Shown: positions 1 to 7,176 of the stretch, piece after piece | How the letters are laid out: the number at the start of each line of letters is the position of its first letter | Position numbering within the stretch: position 1 is the first letter of the stretch | Assembly (NCBI GenBank): GCA_947097635.1 | Contig: CAMURW010000020.1 | Coordinates: 1-11,853 of the forward strand | DNA: 11,853 nucleotides | Origin: an uncultured Bacteroidales bacterium | GTDB taxonomy: Bacteria; Bacteroidota; Bacteroidia; Bacteroidales; P3 | Direction: 5' to 3' | Program-made: the position numbers and the translations under genes | The notes under the pieces: model-generated | Told to the model about the DNA's origin: nothing | The model's input: only the letters and a program-made list of their open reading frames with translations | The model's database searches: none

Positions 1-2480
1 CCATAAGCGGCGTGGAGGTGAAACGCCACAGCGTCAGTGATGTGGTGGACTTCATCTACAGCCAGCCAGAAGAGGCAAAAGTGCTGCTTCTGGCACCTTT
101 GCAGGCAACAGAGGAACGCAACCTGAAAGGTCAACTGGAGGTGCTGAAACAGGAAGGCTTCGTGAGGGTGAGTATCGGCGGGGCCATTCTCAGGATAGAG
201 GACTTTCTGCCTCTCTTCAATCCCGAAGACGACTACGAGAGTCCCATGCTGCTGGTGGACCGCGTTCTCGTGCGCCATAGGGACGACGACCAGAAAGCTC
301 GTGTGGCAGAAAGTGTTCAAACCGCTTTCTTTGAGGGCAGAGGTGCCTGCGTAGTGCAGACAGTACCCATTGAAGAGGCTGCCACCCATAAACCATCAAC
401 CACCATCACTTTCAGCAACCGTTTCGAAGCCGACGGCATTACCTTTGAGAAGCCTAACCCCAACTTCTTCAGTTTCAACAACCCTTACGGCGCTTGTCCC
501 ACCTGTCAAGGCTACGGCAGCGTAATAGGCATAGACGAAGACCTGGTTATTCCCAATAAGAGTCTCTCTGTCTACGAGGACTGTGTGGCAGCATGGAAAG
601 GCGATAAGATGGGCGAGTGCAAACGTGAGTTTATTCGCCACGCCGCAAACCACGGCTTTCCCATCCACACGCCTTACTGCGACCTCACGGAACAGCAACG
701 CGACCTGTTGTGGCACGGCCCCGACGACCTGCCCAGCATCGATGGCTTTTTCAGATGGGTGGAGACGCAGCAGTACAAAATTCAGTTCCGCGTGATGCTG
801 TCGCGTTATCGTGGCAAGACGGTATGTCCCACCTGTCACGGCGGCAGGCTGCGCAAGGATGCTTCCTACGTGACAGTGGGAGGCAAAACCATCTCGGAAC
901 TCACCAACATGGCAGTGAAAGACCTGGCAGTGTGGCTCGAAGAGATGCACAGCCTGCTGAACGAGCACGAACAGGCTGTGGTGAAACGCATCATGATAGA
1001 GTTGCGCAACAGGGTAGGCTACCTTTTGGAAGTGGGACTGGGCTACCTCACCTTAAGCCGCACCAGCAACAGTCTCAGTGGCGGCGAAAGTCAGCGCATC
1101 AACCTGGCTACATCATTAGGCAGCAGTCTGGTAGGCAGCATGTATGTCTTGGACGAGCCTTCCATTGGCCTGCACAGCCGCGACACAGCGCAGTTAATAA
1201 ACGTGCTGAAGGAGCTACGCGATCTAGGCAACACGGTGATAGTGGTGGAACACGACGAAGACATCATCCGCGCTGCCGACTATCTTATAGATATCGGCCC
1301 CGGAGCCGGGCGGCTGGGCGGCGAAGTAGTGTTTGCTGGCACTCCGGACGACCTGCTGCGCTCCGAGGGGGGCAAATGCTCCCTTACCATGCAGTATCTG
1401 CTGAGTAAGAGAAATATAGAAGTGCCATCGCATCGTCGCGTGTATCGCGACAAAATAACCGTTCGCGAGGCTTATTACAACAATCTGAAGCATGTGACGG
1501 TGGATTTTCCCCTCAACGTCCTCACGGTGGTGACGGGTGTGAGCGGCAGTGGCAAAACTAGCCTAGTGAAAGGTGTGCTCTACGATGTGCTGCAGAAACA
1601 GTTCGACGGCAACACCGTCTATGCAGGAAAATGTGCCGGCGTGGAAGGCGACGTGAGGCGTATCAGCGGCGTGGAGCTGGTGGATCAGAATCCTATAGGT
1701 CGTAGCAGCCGCAGCAACCCTGTCACCTACATGAATGCCTACGATGAGATACGCCAGCTCTATGCCATGCAGCCTCTGGCCAAGGCGCGTGGCTACAAGT
1801 CAGGATGGTTTTCCTTTAACACCGAAGGCGGACGTTGCGAAGCCTGCCAGGGCGAAGGTGTCATTACCATAGGAATGCAGTTTATGGCCGACGTGCAGCT
1901 CACCTGTGAGGAATGTCACGGCACACGTTTCAAGGAAGAGACACTGGAGGTGCTGTATAAGGGCACCAACATCAGCCAGGTGCTGAACATGACCATCAGC
2001 CAAGCAGTGGAGTTCTTCCAGCCCGTGGCGGGCGGCGATGTAGCTACCAACGCCTGCCTGCAGCGTATCCTGGATCGCCTGCGGCCTTTGCAGGACGTGG
2101 GGCTGGACTACCTCATCATGGGGCAGAACAGCAGCACCCTCAGTGGCGGTGAGGCACAACGTGTGAAGTTGGCCTCTTTCTTGGTGAAGGGCGAGGCGGC
2201 GAAGCCCAGGCTCTTCATCTTCGACGAGCCTTCCACGGGTCTGCACTTCCATGACATACAGAAACTCGTCAAGGCCTTCAATACCCTTATCGATAAAGGC
2301 CACAGCCTCATCGTCATCGAACATCACCACGACATTATAAAGATGGCAGACTGGGTGATAGATATGGGGCTCGAAGGAGGCGACGATGGCGGCAGGGTGG
2401 TATTCGCTGGCACTCCCGAGGACCTTGTCATATGCAAGGACTCCTACACGGGCAGGTCCCTCCGGCCCAAATTGAAATAA
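1..2480 (+). CDS. uvrA: UvrA-family excinuclease ATPase, 5'-truncated by the window edge
   Basis: UvrA is the damage-recognition ATPase of nucleotide excision repair; as a dimer it scans DNA and loads UvrB. The reading frame is open from base 3 with no start in the window. By comparison with E. coli UvrA, about 125 N-terminal residues, including the first Walker A, are missing beyond the edge. Visible in order: a UvrB-binding-region equivalent (about 3-400); FSFNNPYGACPTC (second Cys pair 495-506); a matching CPTC at 825-836; ABC signature LSGGESQR (from 1074); Walker B VLDEPSIGLH (from 1146); the second Walker A GVSGSGKT (1536-1559); the C-terminal zinc module CEAC/CEEC (1836-1847, 1905-1916); and the second signature LSGGEAQR (from 2139) with IFDEPSTGLH. 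The CxxC that precedes the FSFN motif in E. coli UvrA is absent. The RKGE-like stretch of the UvrB-binding region reads TEERN, so a paralogue such as a second UvrA is possible. Family assignment is very sure; orthologue versus paralogue is not. Confidence 0.95.
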   Translation, partial: ISGVEVKRHSVSDVVDFIYSQPEEAKVLLLAPLQATEERNLKGQLEVLKQEGFVRVSIGGAILRIEDFLPLFNPEDDYESPMLLVDRVLVRHRDDDQKARVAESVQTAFFEGRGACVVQTVPIEEAATHKPSTTITFSNRFEADGITFEKPNPNFFSFNNPYGACPTCQGYGSVIGIDEDLVIPNKSLSVYEDCVAAWKGDKMGECKREFIRHAANHGFPIHTPYCDLTEQQRDLLWHGPDDLPSIDGFFRWVETQQYKIQFRVMLSRYRGKTVCPTCHGGRLRKDASYVTVGGKTISELTNMAVKDLAVWLEEMHSLLNEHEQAVVKRIMIELRNRVGYLLEVGLGYLTLSRTSNSLSGGESQRINLATSLGSSLVGSMYVLDEPSIGLHSRDTAQLINVLKELRDLGNTVIVVEHDEDIIRAADYLIDIGPGAGRLGGEVVFAGTPDDLLRSEGGKCSLTMQYLLSKRNIEVPSHRRVYRDKITVREAYYNNLKHVTVDFPLNVLTVVTGVSGSGKTSLVKGVLYDVLQKQFDGNTVYAGKCAGVEGDVRRISGVELVDQNPIGRSSRSNPVTYMNAYDEIRQLYAMQPLAKARGYKSGWFSFNTEGGRCEACQGEGVITIGMQFMADVQLTCEECHGTRFKEETLEVLYKGTNISQVLNMTISQAVEFFQPVAGGDVATNACLQRILDRLRPLQDVGLDYLIMGQNSSTLSGGEAQRVKLASFLVKGEAAKPRLFIFDEPSTGLHFHDIQKLVKAFNTLIDKGHSLIVIEHHHDIIKMADWVIDMGLEGGDDGGRVVFAGTPEDLVICKDSYTGRSLRPKLK

Positions 2481-2496
2481 TATCCATGTATGATAT

Positions 2497-3099
2497 ATGA
2501 ACAACAATCTTTATCTTAGACAAATCAAGACGGCGTCGCGTATCGGCCTGATAGGCTCCATCATCGTTGTGGCAGTTACCATCTCCTGGATGATGTGGTC
2601 GAAATACACATTCCACCAGTCACCTCAGGTGCATTCTGCCTTGCTGATAGTGTGTACTGTGCTCGCCATCGGCGGCATGGGCATCATGCTTATCACTGTT
2701 CGGAAGCGTCTTCCCAAGCTGCGCCAACTGGATGATGTGGAGGAACGTCTCAGTGGCTACTGCTCCATCGTCAAAGGCATATACTATGGTGTTTTTGCCG
2801 TGATAGTGATTATGTGCATGGGCACAATTCTGATGGGTGACAAGAATATGTTGATGATGGTGCTGCTGGTGACCCTGTCGCTCTTTATGCAGTTTCCCAA
2901 CGTTTATCGCATCAAGGTGGATATTGGCCTTACAGACCCACAAGCCAAGGCACTGTTTGGCGACGCTTATCTTTCCGATGAGCAAGTGAAAGTCGACAAC
3001 GCGGAGTTTGAAGAAGCAGAAGAAGTGGAAGACGTCTCCTCCTCCCAGGCAGACGAATCCCCGCAGGAGGCTGCTGGCACCCCAGAAGGTAAAAAATGA
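2497..3099 (+). CDS. small four-helix inner-membrane protein with acidic C-terminal tail, function unknown
   Basis: I do not recognise a named family. The 200-residue product has four hydrophobic segments, at about residues 16-34, 47-67, 93-113 and 117-134. They form two hairpins joined by a basic stretch (residues 69-77, RKRLPKLRQ) and a short acidic linker. The last 40 residues are very acidic (EFEEAEEVEDV around 170-180) and end in KK, so the tail is probably soluble and disordered. The basic loop suggests a cytoplasmic connection between the hairpins with both termini also cytoplasmic (positive-inside inference). The ATG lies 16 bases after the uvrA-family stop. The stop overlaps the mnmE start as ATGA, so translation is probably coupled to mnmE. 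No catalytic motif is visible. It may be a membrane partner of a neighbour or simply a co-transcribed conserved protein. Confidence 0.85.
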   Translation: MNNNLYLRQIKTASRIGLIGSIIVVAVTISWMMWSKYTFHQSPQVHSALLIVCTVLAIGGMGIMLITVRKRLPKLRQLDDVEERLSGYCSIVKGIYYGVFAVIVIMCMGTILMGDKNMLMMVLLVTLSLFMQFPNVYRIKVDIGLTDPQAKALFGDAYLSDEQVKVDNAEFEEAEEVEDVSSSQADESPQEAAGTPEGKK

Positions 3100-4508
3100 C
3101 AACGCCCCTTCGTAACGACACTATCTGTGCTGTTTCCACCCCTGCCGGAGTGGGAGGCATTGCTGTGGTTCGCCTCTCTGGCCCTCGGGCGCAGGAGGGT
3201 GTGTTGCCGTTCCTCAGGAGCGGCTCGGTGGCAGCGCTGGGAACCCGGGTGGTAGCCCTCTCCCCCCGACGTGCCACCTTTGTCTCATTTGTGGTGGACG
3301 GCAAGCTGTTGGATGAAGTCGTCGTGACCTTTTTTGCTGCTCCTCATTCCTACACTGGCGAGGATGTGGTGGAAGTGGCATGTCATGGGTCGCTGTATGT
3401 GCAGCAGATGATGCTGCAGACGCTTGTGAACGCAGGTCTGCGGTTGGCAGAAGCGGGCGAGTTTACGCGGCGTGCTTTCCTCAATGGCCGTATGGATCTC
3501 TCACAGGCCGAAGCTGTGGCCGACCTTATAGACAGCACTAACGTGACAAGCCATCAGCTGGCAGTCAGCCAGTTGAGAGGAGGATACAGCAAAGAACTGA
3601 CGCTGCTGAGGGAACGCTTTGTGGAACTTGCCTCCTTGCTGGAACTGGAGTTGGACTTCAGCGACGAAGAGGTGGAGTTTGCCGACCGTTGCCAGCTCAG
3701 GCGGCTCACCAGCGAACTGCAATCCAAAGTTGCCGCGTTGTGCAGCAGCTTTGCGCTGGGCAACGCCATCAAGCAAGGTGTACCCGTAGCTATTGTGGGG
3801 CGTCCCAATGTTGGCAAGAGTACCTTGCTGAACGCTCTGCTGCACGAAGACCGTGCGATTGTGAGCGACATTCCTGGCACCACACGCGACACCGTGGAAG
3901 ACAATATCACGCTAGATGGCATCGGTTTTCGCTTTGTGGATACTGCAGGTTTGCGCAACAGCGACGACATCATCGAGAAAGAAGGCATGCAGCGCAGCAT
4001 ACATGCGGCAGAGCAGGCGCAAATTGTGCTGTATGTGGTGGATGCCAGCCAAAGCATCGAGGCCGCACGACAGGAGATAGCGCAACTGTGCCACAGAGCG
4101 AGAATGGACGGCAAGCACTTACTGCTGCTGCGCAACAAGGCGGACCTTTGTGCCGAACAAGAAAGCCCAAGGAAGGCCCAGGACTCATGCGCAGGGGTCG
4201 AAGAATACGTGATCTCTGCCAAGTCAGGGTGGGGGATAGAGGCACTGGCTGAAAAGCTGGTGCAGCTGGTGAGAGAGCAGATGCCGCAAAATGCCACGCT
4301 GGTCTCAAACCTTCGCCACTACGAGGCACTGAAGCGTATAGGCGACTCGTTAGTCCATGTGAGGAAAGGGCTGGATCAGCAGTTGCCCGCCGACCTTGTG
4401 GTCATAGATCTTCGGGAGGCGCTGTATTACCTGGGGCAGATTACAGGGCAGGTGACCAGCGACGAAGTGCTCGGAGCCATCTTCTCTCGTTTCTGCGTGG
4501 GAAAGTAA
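3096..4508 (+). CDS. mnmE: tRNA uridine-5-carboxymethylaminomethyl modification GTPase MnmE
   Basis: MnmE (TrmE) works with MnmG to install the (carboxymethyl)aminomethyl group at C5 of wobble uridine 34 in a set of tRNAs, using a formyl-/methylene-THF-derived carbon and GTP hydrolysis. The 470-residue product has the full family layout. The N-terminal folate-binding domain starts NDTICAVSTPAGVGGIAVVRLSG and includes the HSYTGEDVVE stretch. An alpha-helical domain is interrupted by the G domain, which carries P-loop GRPNVGKS (residues 235-242), GTTRD (261-265), DTAG (282-285) and NKAD (347-350). The C-terminal FCVGK (466-470) contains the catalytic Cys position of the family motif FC[IV]GK. 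Length is normal. The ATG overlaps the preceding stop by four bases (ATGA), which fixes the start and suggests translational coupling. No terminator follows, so some read-through into serS is likely. Confidence 0.98.
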   Translation: MTTPLRNDTICAVSTPAGVGGIAVVRLSGPRAQEGVLPFLRSGSVAALGTRVVALSPRRATFVSFVVDGKLLDEVVVTFFAAPHSYTGEDVVEVACHGSLYVQQMMLQTLVNAGLRLAEAGEFTRRAFLNGRMDLSQAEAVADLIDSTNVTSHQLAVSQLRGGYSKELTLLRERFVELASLLELELDFSDEEVEFADRCQLRRLTSELQSKVAALCSSFALGNAIKQGVPVAIVGRPNVGKSTLLNALLHEDRAIVSDIPGTTRDTVEDNITLDGIGFRFVDTAGLRNSDDIIEKEGMQRSIHAAEQAQIVLYVVDASQSIEAARQEIAQLCHRARMDGKHLLLLRNKADLCAEQESPRKAQDSCAGVEEYVISAKSGWGIEALAEKLVQLVREQMPQNATLVSNLRHYEALKRIGDSLVHVRKGLDQQLPADLVVIDLREALYYLGQITGQVTSDEVLGAIFSRFCVGK

Positions 4509-4571
4509 ACATCCCCTCCAAATAAAACCAAACCTTTATCGTTAACAAATATTAATACATATCACAAGATT
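4509..4571 (+). other. mnmE-serS spacer, AT-rich leader
   Basis: This 63-base gap has no hairpin with a T-run and no match to the Bacteroidetes -7 box TAnnTTTG. It is A/T-rich just before the serS ATG, as is usual for leaders in this phylum that lack a Shine-Dalgarno site. The simplest reading is co-transcription of mnmE and serS, but a non-canonical promoter cannot be excluded. Confidence 0.4.
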
Positions 4572-5846
4572 ATGTTGCAGATTAATTATATTCGCGACAA
4601 CACCGTAGAAATAATCGAACGTTTGAAGATAAAGAACGTCAACGATGTGGAAAGTCGTATCGCCGAAATCCTCGCACTGGACGACCGTCGCAAAGCCTTG
4701 GTGAAAGAAAGCGGCGAGGTGAAAGCACAGCAAAATGCCATTGCCAAGGAGATTGGCGGATTGTTCAAACAAGGCAAGCGTGAAGAAGCCGAGGCCAGGA
4801 AAGCCGAGGCTGCCGCGTTGAAAGGGGAAGAGAAGATCTTGGACGACCAGTTGGCGGAGACAGAGCATGAGCTTAACGCCAGGCTGATTTCGTTGCCCAA
4901 CGCACCACATATTACCGTACCCAAAGGCCTCTCGGCTGCCGACAACCTGGAGGTGGGCCGTTTCGGCGAGATGCCCCGCCTTCCTGCCGATGCCCTGCCC
5001 CATTGGGAGCTGTGCCAGAAATACGATATCGTGGATTTCGAACTGGGCAACAAGGTAACGGGTGCCGGGTTCCCCTTCTATAAAGGAAAGGGTGCACGTC
5101 TGCAACGCGCTCTCATCAATTTCTTCCTGAACAGCGCCACCGACGCTGGTTTCCAGGAAATACAGCCTCCCCTGATGGTAAACGAGGCCAGTGGACTAGG
5201 CACTGGTCAGTTGCCCGACAAGGAAGGCCAGATGTATGCAATCCCATTGGATGGATATTATATGATACCCACGGCCGAAGTGCCAGTGACAAATATCTAC
5301 CGAGGCGAGATAGTGGAAGTCAGCCAGTTACCCATCAGGATGTGCGCCTACAGCGAGTGCTTCCGTCGCGAGGCAGGCAGTTACGGCAAGGAGGTGCGTG
5401 GACTGAATAGGCTGCACGAGTTCAGCAAGGTAGAGATAGTGGTAATAGAGCATCCCTCCAGGTCCTACGACACGTTGGAGATGATGAAGCAGCACGTCGG
5501 CGGCTTGCTGGGCAAGTTGGGTCTGCCTTATCATATCCTCAAGTTATGCGGCGGCGACATCAGCTTCACCAGTGCCATGACCTTCGACTTTGAGGTGTGG
5601 AGCGGCGCTCAGCGAAAGTGGTTGGAGGTCTCCTCGGTGTCCAACTTCGAGGCCTTCCAGGCCAACCGCATGAAGCTGCGCTTCAAGGACGGCGATGGCA
5701 AGATGAAGTTGTGCCACACCCTCAACGGCAGTGCATTGGCGTTGCCTCGCATTGTGGCAGCACTGCTGGAGAACAACCAGACCCCCGACGGCATCATCAT
5801 GCCCGAAGTGCTGCGCCCTTTCTTGGGTTTCGAAAAGATAGATTAG
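4572..5846 (+). CDS. serS: seryl-tRNA synthetase (class II)
   Basis: Charges tRNA-Ser (and tRNA-Sec where present) with serine through a seryl-adenylate in the cytoplasm. The 424-residue product is full length. Residues 1 to about 105 form the N-terminal helical hairpin (long charged coiled coil rich in K/E/A) that grips the long variable arm of tRNA-Ser. The class II core follows: motif 1 around GFQEIQPPLMV, the serine-binding TAE triad (234-236), motif 2 FRREAGSYGKEVRGL (from 264, with the ATP-contacting Arg) and motif 3 LNGSALALPR (384-393, Arg393). The ATG starts MLQINYIRDN, the usual N-terminus, 63 bases after mnmE. No TAnnTTTG box is visible in that gap, so it may be transcribed from upstream or from an unrecognised promoter. 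A strong terminator-like hairpin lies about 80 bases after the TAG stop. Confidence 0.98.
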   Translation: MLQINYIRDNTVEIIERLKIKNVNDVESRIAEILALDDRRKALVKESGEVKAQQNAIAKEIGGLFKQGKREEAEARKAEAAALKGEEKILDDQLAETEHELNARLISLPNAPHITVPKGLSAADNLEVGRFGEMPRLPADALPHWELCQKYDIVDFELGNKVTGAGFPFYKGKGARLQRALINFFLNSATDAGFQEIQPPLMVNEASGLGTGQLPDKEGQMYAIPLDGYYMIPTAEVPVTNIYRGEIVEVSQLPIRMCAYSECFRREAGSYGKEVRGLNRLHEFSKVEIVVIEHPSRSYDTLEMMKQHVGGLLGKLGLPYHILKLCGGDISFTSAMTFDFEVWSGAQRKWLEVSSVSNFEAFQANRMKLRFKDGDGKMKLCHTLNGSALALPRIVAALLENNQTPDGIIMPEVLRPFLGFEKID

Positions 5847-5923
5847 TGGGGTGATTTTATCCCACTCCCGTTATCATACGTGACTCACAGAGAAGACTTC
5901 TATTTTGCAACAGTATGAATGTT

Positions 5924-5954
5924 AAATGCGACTTCGTGAGAAGTCGCATTTTTT
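5924..5954 (+). terminator. rho-independent terminator after serS
   Basis: A perfect 12-bp stem (5924-5935 with 5940-5951, AAATGCGACTTC against GAAGTCGCATTT) closes on the GNRA-type loop GTGA. The T-run, which begins in the last stem bases, reaches 5954. The hairpin sits 78 bases downstream of the serS stop on the same strand. The stem also has an A-run on its 5' side, so it could work in both directions. Confidence 0.88.
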
Positions 5955-6016
5955 GTGCGGAAAAGACTTGAGTTCTATGAGTTAGAATAGGAGAGGTCCG
6001 TGCTTCTATTAGTGGC

Positions 6017-6102
6017 GTGGGTCTGGCGTGGGTCTGGCATGGGTCTGGCATGGGTCTGGCATGGGTCTGGCATGGGTCTGGCATGGGTTTGGCATGGGTC
6101 GC
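6017..6102. repeat. 11-bp tandem repeat array, about 7.8 copies
   Basis: Seven full units of RTGGGTCTGGC follow each other without gaps: 6017-6027, 6028-6038, 6039-6049, 6050-6060, 6061-6071, 6072-6082 and 6083-6093. A partial eighth unit, ATGGGTCGC, covers 6094-6102. The first two units begin with G, the rest with A, and unit seven has TTT in place of TCT. The half-unit AGTGGC at 6011-6016 may be a decayed copy. There are no spacers, so this is not a CRISPR. It looks like a minisatellite liable to copy-number change by slippage or recombination. Confidence 0.95.
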
Positions 6103-6217
6103 AAATTTCCGATTTATGCTCGGTGCGAGCGAGACACGGCGGCGACATCTTTCCGGAGAGGCCGGGATGATGCGATAACCCGCACGAATTTCTAAAGAAA
6201 GCGGAGATGGGCATTTA

Positions 6218-6236
6218 CCCCCCCCCCAAAAAAAAA
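6218..6236. repeat. C10-A9 homopolymer junction
   Basis: Ten C residues (6218-6227) run directly into nine A residues (6228-6236). Tracts of this length are prone to slippage during replication and to sequencing error. No convincing gene covers the tract, and it lies about 300 bases upstream of the mapped promoter, so a phase-variation role is only a possibility. Confidence 0.9.
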
Positions 6237-6405
6237 GGTGAGTCTTCTTGTTTTGAGAGTCTCTCTCTTGAATTTTAACGTGTAGGCTCTCTCCTTGCCC
6301 CGGATTTCTACCTGCCTTATAGGATCCCCGTTTCACCATATTTTATTAACCATTGCTAAAATCGACCACTTGCATGCCATCGATTCATTATCAAAATTAC
6401 AAATA

Positions 6406-6475
6406 TTATGATTGACTCACGATAATATTGTCGTTTTTTTTTGTGAACAATCAAAATAATCATAAAAAAATGATT
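6406..6475. promoter_or_regulatory. AT-rich stretch with inverted TGATT/AATCA boxes, possible operator
   Basis: TTATGATT (6406-6413) has its exact reverse complement AATCATAA at 6458-6465. CAATCA lies at 6448-6453 and matches TGATTG at 6409-6414. AATCAT (6458-6463) and ATGATT (6470-6475) form a 6-bp stem around six A residues. The cluster sits 60-130 bases upstream of the -33 element of the lipoprotein promoter, a place where activators often bind. In AT-rich DNA such matches can arise by chance. Confidence 0.25.
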
Positions 6476-6535
6476 TGTGTATTTCGTTGTTTAATAACTA
6501 GTTAAGTGTGAATTGAAAATATATATGTATTTTTT

Positions 6536-6565
6536 TTTGCGTATCATTTTTTTTACTTATCTTTG
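6536..6565 (+). promoter_or_regulatory. Bacteroidetes-type promoter of the lipoprotein gene
   Basis: A TTTG element (6536-6539) and the sequence TATCTTTG (6558-6565) match the -33 TTTG and -7 TAnnTTTG consensus of the Bacteroidetes primary sigma factor. The 18-base spacer is close to the usual length. Transcription would begin around 6570-6575 and give a leader of roughly 140 bases before the ATG at 6710. Confidence 0.8.
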
Positions 6566-6575
6566 CAGCGTCAAA

Positions 6576-6659
6576 TTAGAAGCAACTTAGAAGCAACTAA
6601 GAACCTTCAACGACGATGAACCAACAAGACTTGTGAAACAGGCTCTCCTGTCAAGTTGG
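6576..6659 (+). promoter_or_regulatory. structured mRNA leader with duplicated 11-mer, six-codon ORF and bulged hairpin
   Basis: TTAGAAGCAAC occurs twice in direct tandem (6576-6586, 6587-6597). A tiny ORF follows, ATG at 6616 to TGA at 6636 (M-N-Q-Q-D-L). Its last codons fall in a two-part stem: ACTTG (6629-6633) pairs with CAAGT (6652-6656), and after a four-base bulge ACAGG (6638-6642) pairs with CCTGT (6647-6651) around the loop CTCT. Ribosomes reading the mini-ORF would melt the stem, so a translational leader mechanism is possible. This is inference; no known riboswitch was recognised. Confidence 0.4.
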
Positions 6660-6709
6660 AAATCAAAAAAAATAAATAATTTTTTGAGCTTGATCAAATT
6701 GTACAAAGA

Positions 6710-7159
6710 ATGAAAAAAGTAAATTTAATGGCCATCGCCATGTTGAGTCTTTTCACAATGGTGGCATGTGAAAAAGAAGATGATTCACAGACCGCTTCAA
6801 CTGAAGCCACCGAAATTATTCGTGTTACGGGATATGCCACCCATGGTTCACACGGACTCACCAACGCCAATATTGTCGTGACCGACGGGGATGGAACCCC
6901 AATCACTTTGGACATCCTAGATGAACTTATCGAAGAATGTTTAATAGATTTCTGGAAGATATATGATGGTGGCCAAAGTACGACTAGTAAATCAGCGAAC
7001 ATTGCCAACGGCGAGTTGACTATAACAGACGAAAACGGGAATGTTCTTGATGTGGATTCTTTCGCCATGGCACAACCTGTATTGCTCAATCGTGTAAAGA
7101 GCCTGATCTATAATGCAGGGATGAGTTGGGTGGAACACGCTGCACAAGTTGCAGAGTAA
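6710..7159 (+). CDS. putative surface-exposed lipoprotein, function unknown
   Basis: The 149-residue product begins with a short basic n-region and a hydrophobic core ending in T-M-V-A-Cys20, a good lipobox for signal peptidase II. Cys20 is followed by E-K-E-D-D. This resembles the Lys plus acidic-pair lipoprotein export signal described in Capnocytophaga and Bacteroides, so the mature protein is probably carried to the cell surface. The mature part is acidic, with a beta-rich stretch (IIRVTGYATHGSHGLTNANI, residues 36-55) and a strand-like repeat of the theme near GELTITDENGNVLDV. It ends in a helix. No known domain was recognised. It has its own promoter (6536-6565) and a terminator-like hairpin downstream, so it is probably monocistronic. 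The ATG at 6710 is supported by the signal peptide; there is no Shine-Dalgarno site. Confidence 0.85.
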   Translation: MKKVNLMAIAMLSLFTMVACEKEDDSQTASTEATEIIRVTGYATHGSHGLTNANIVVTDGDGTPITLDILDELIEECLIDFWKIYDGGQSTTSKSANIANGELTITDENGNVLDVDSFAMAQPVLLNRVKSLIYNAGMSWVEHAAQVAE

Positions 7160-7176
7160 ATGTGCATATCTCGTCG

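Larger units (their letters stand above)
5847..6709. other. 863-base non-coding spacer between serS and the lipoprotein gene
   Basis: No convincing gene is seen on either strand. In order the spacer contains the serS terminator (5924-5954), about 60 plain bases, an 11-bp tandem array (6017-6102), a mixed-composition stretch with a CCGG-AGAGG-CCGG mini-hairpin near 6160, a C10-A9 junction (6218-6236), an AT-rich stretch with inverted TGATT/AATCA boxes (6406-6475), a promoter (6536-6565) and a structured leader (6572-6709). Minus-strand reading frames of 79 and 160 codons cross the array. They are best explained by the 11-bp period keeping several frames free of stops, and they overlap the terminator, so they are not listed as genes. 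Confidence 0.8.

Noticed and set aside
396..968. Long antisense frame (190 codons) inside the uvrA-family gene, and similar frames in mnmE, serS and the surface genes
   Set aside because: They are shadows of strongly supported genes on the other strand, with no domain or signal peptide of their own.
6017..6102. CRISPR array
   Set aside because: The 11-bp units are contiguous with no unique spacers, and no cas gene is present.
5857..6339. Minus-strand frames of 160 and 79 codons with a repeated PMPDPCQTHAR-type sequence
   Set aside because: The repeat comes from the 11-bp DNA array being free of stops in several frames. The frames cross the serS terminator and the homopolymer junction and show no domain or signal.
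6420..6442. Near-palindrome CGATAATATTGTCG followed by nine T residues, as a terminator
   Set aside because: The stem is short, AT-rich and leaves almost no loop, and no gene lies directly upstream.
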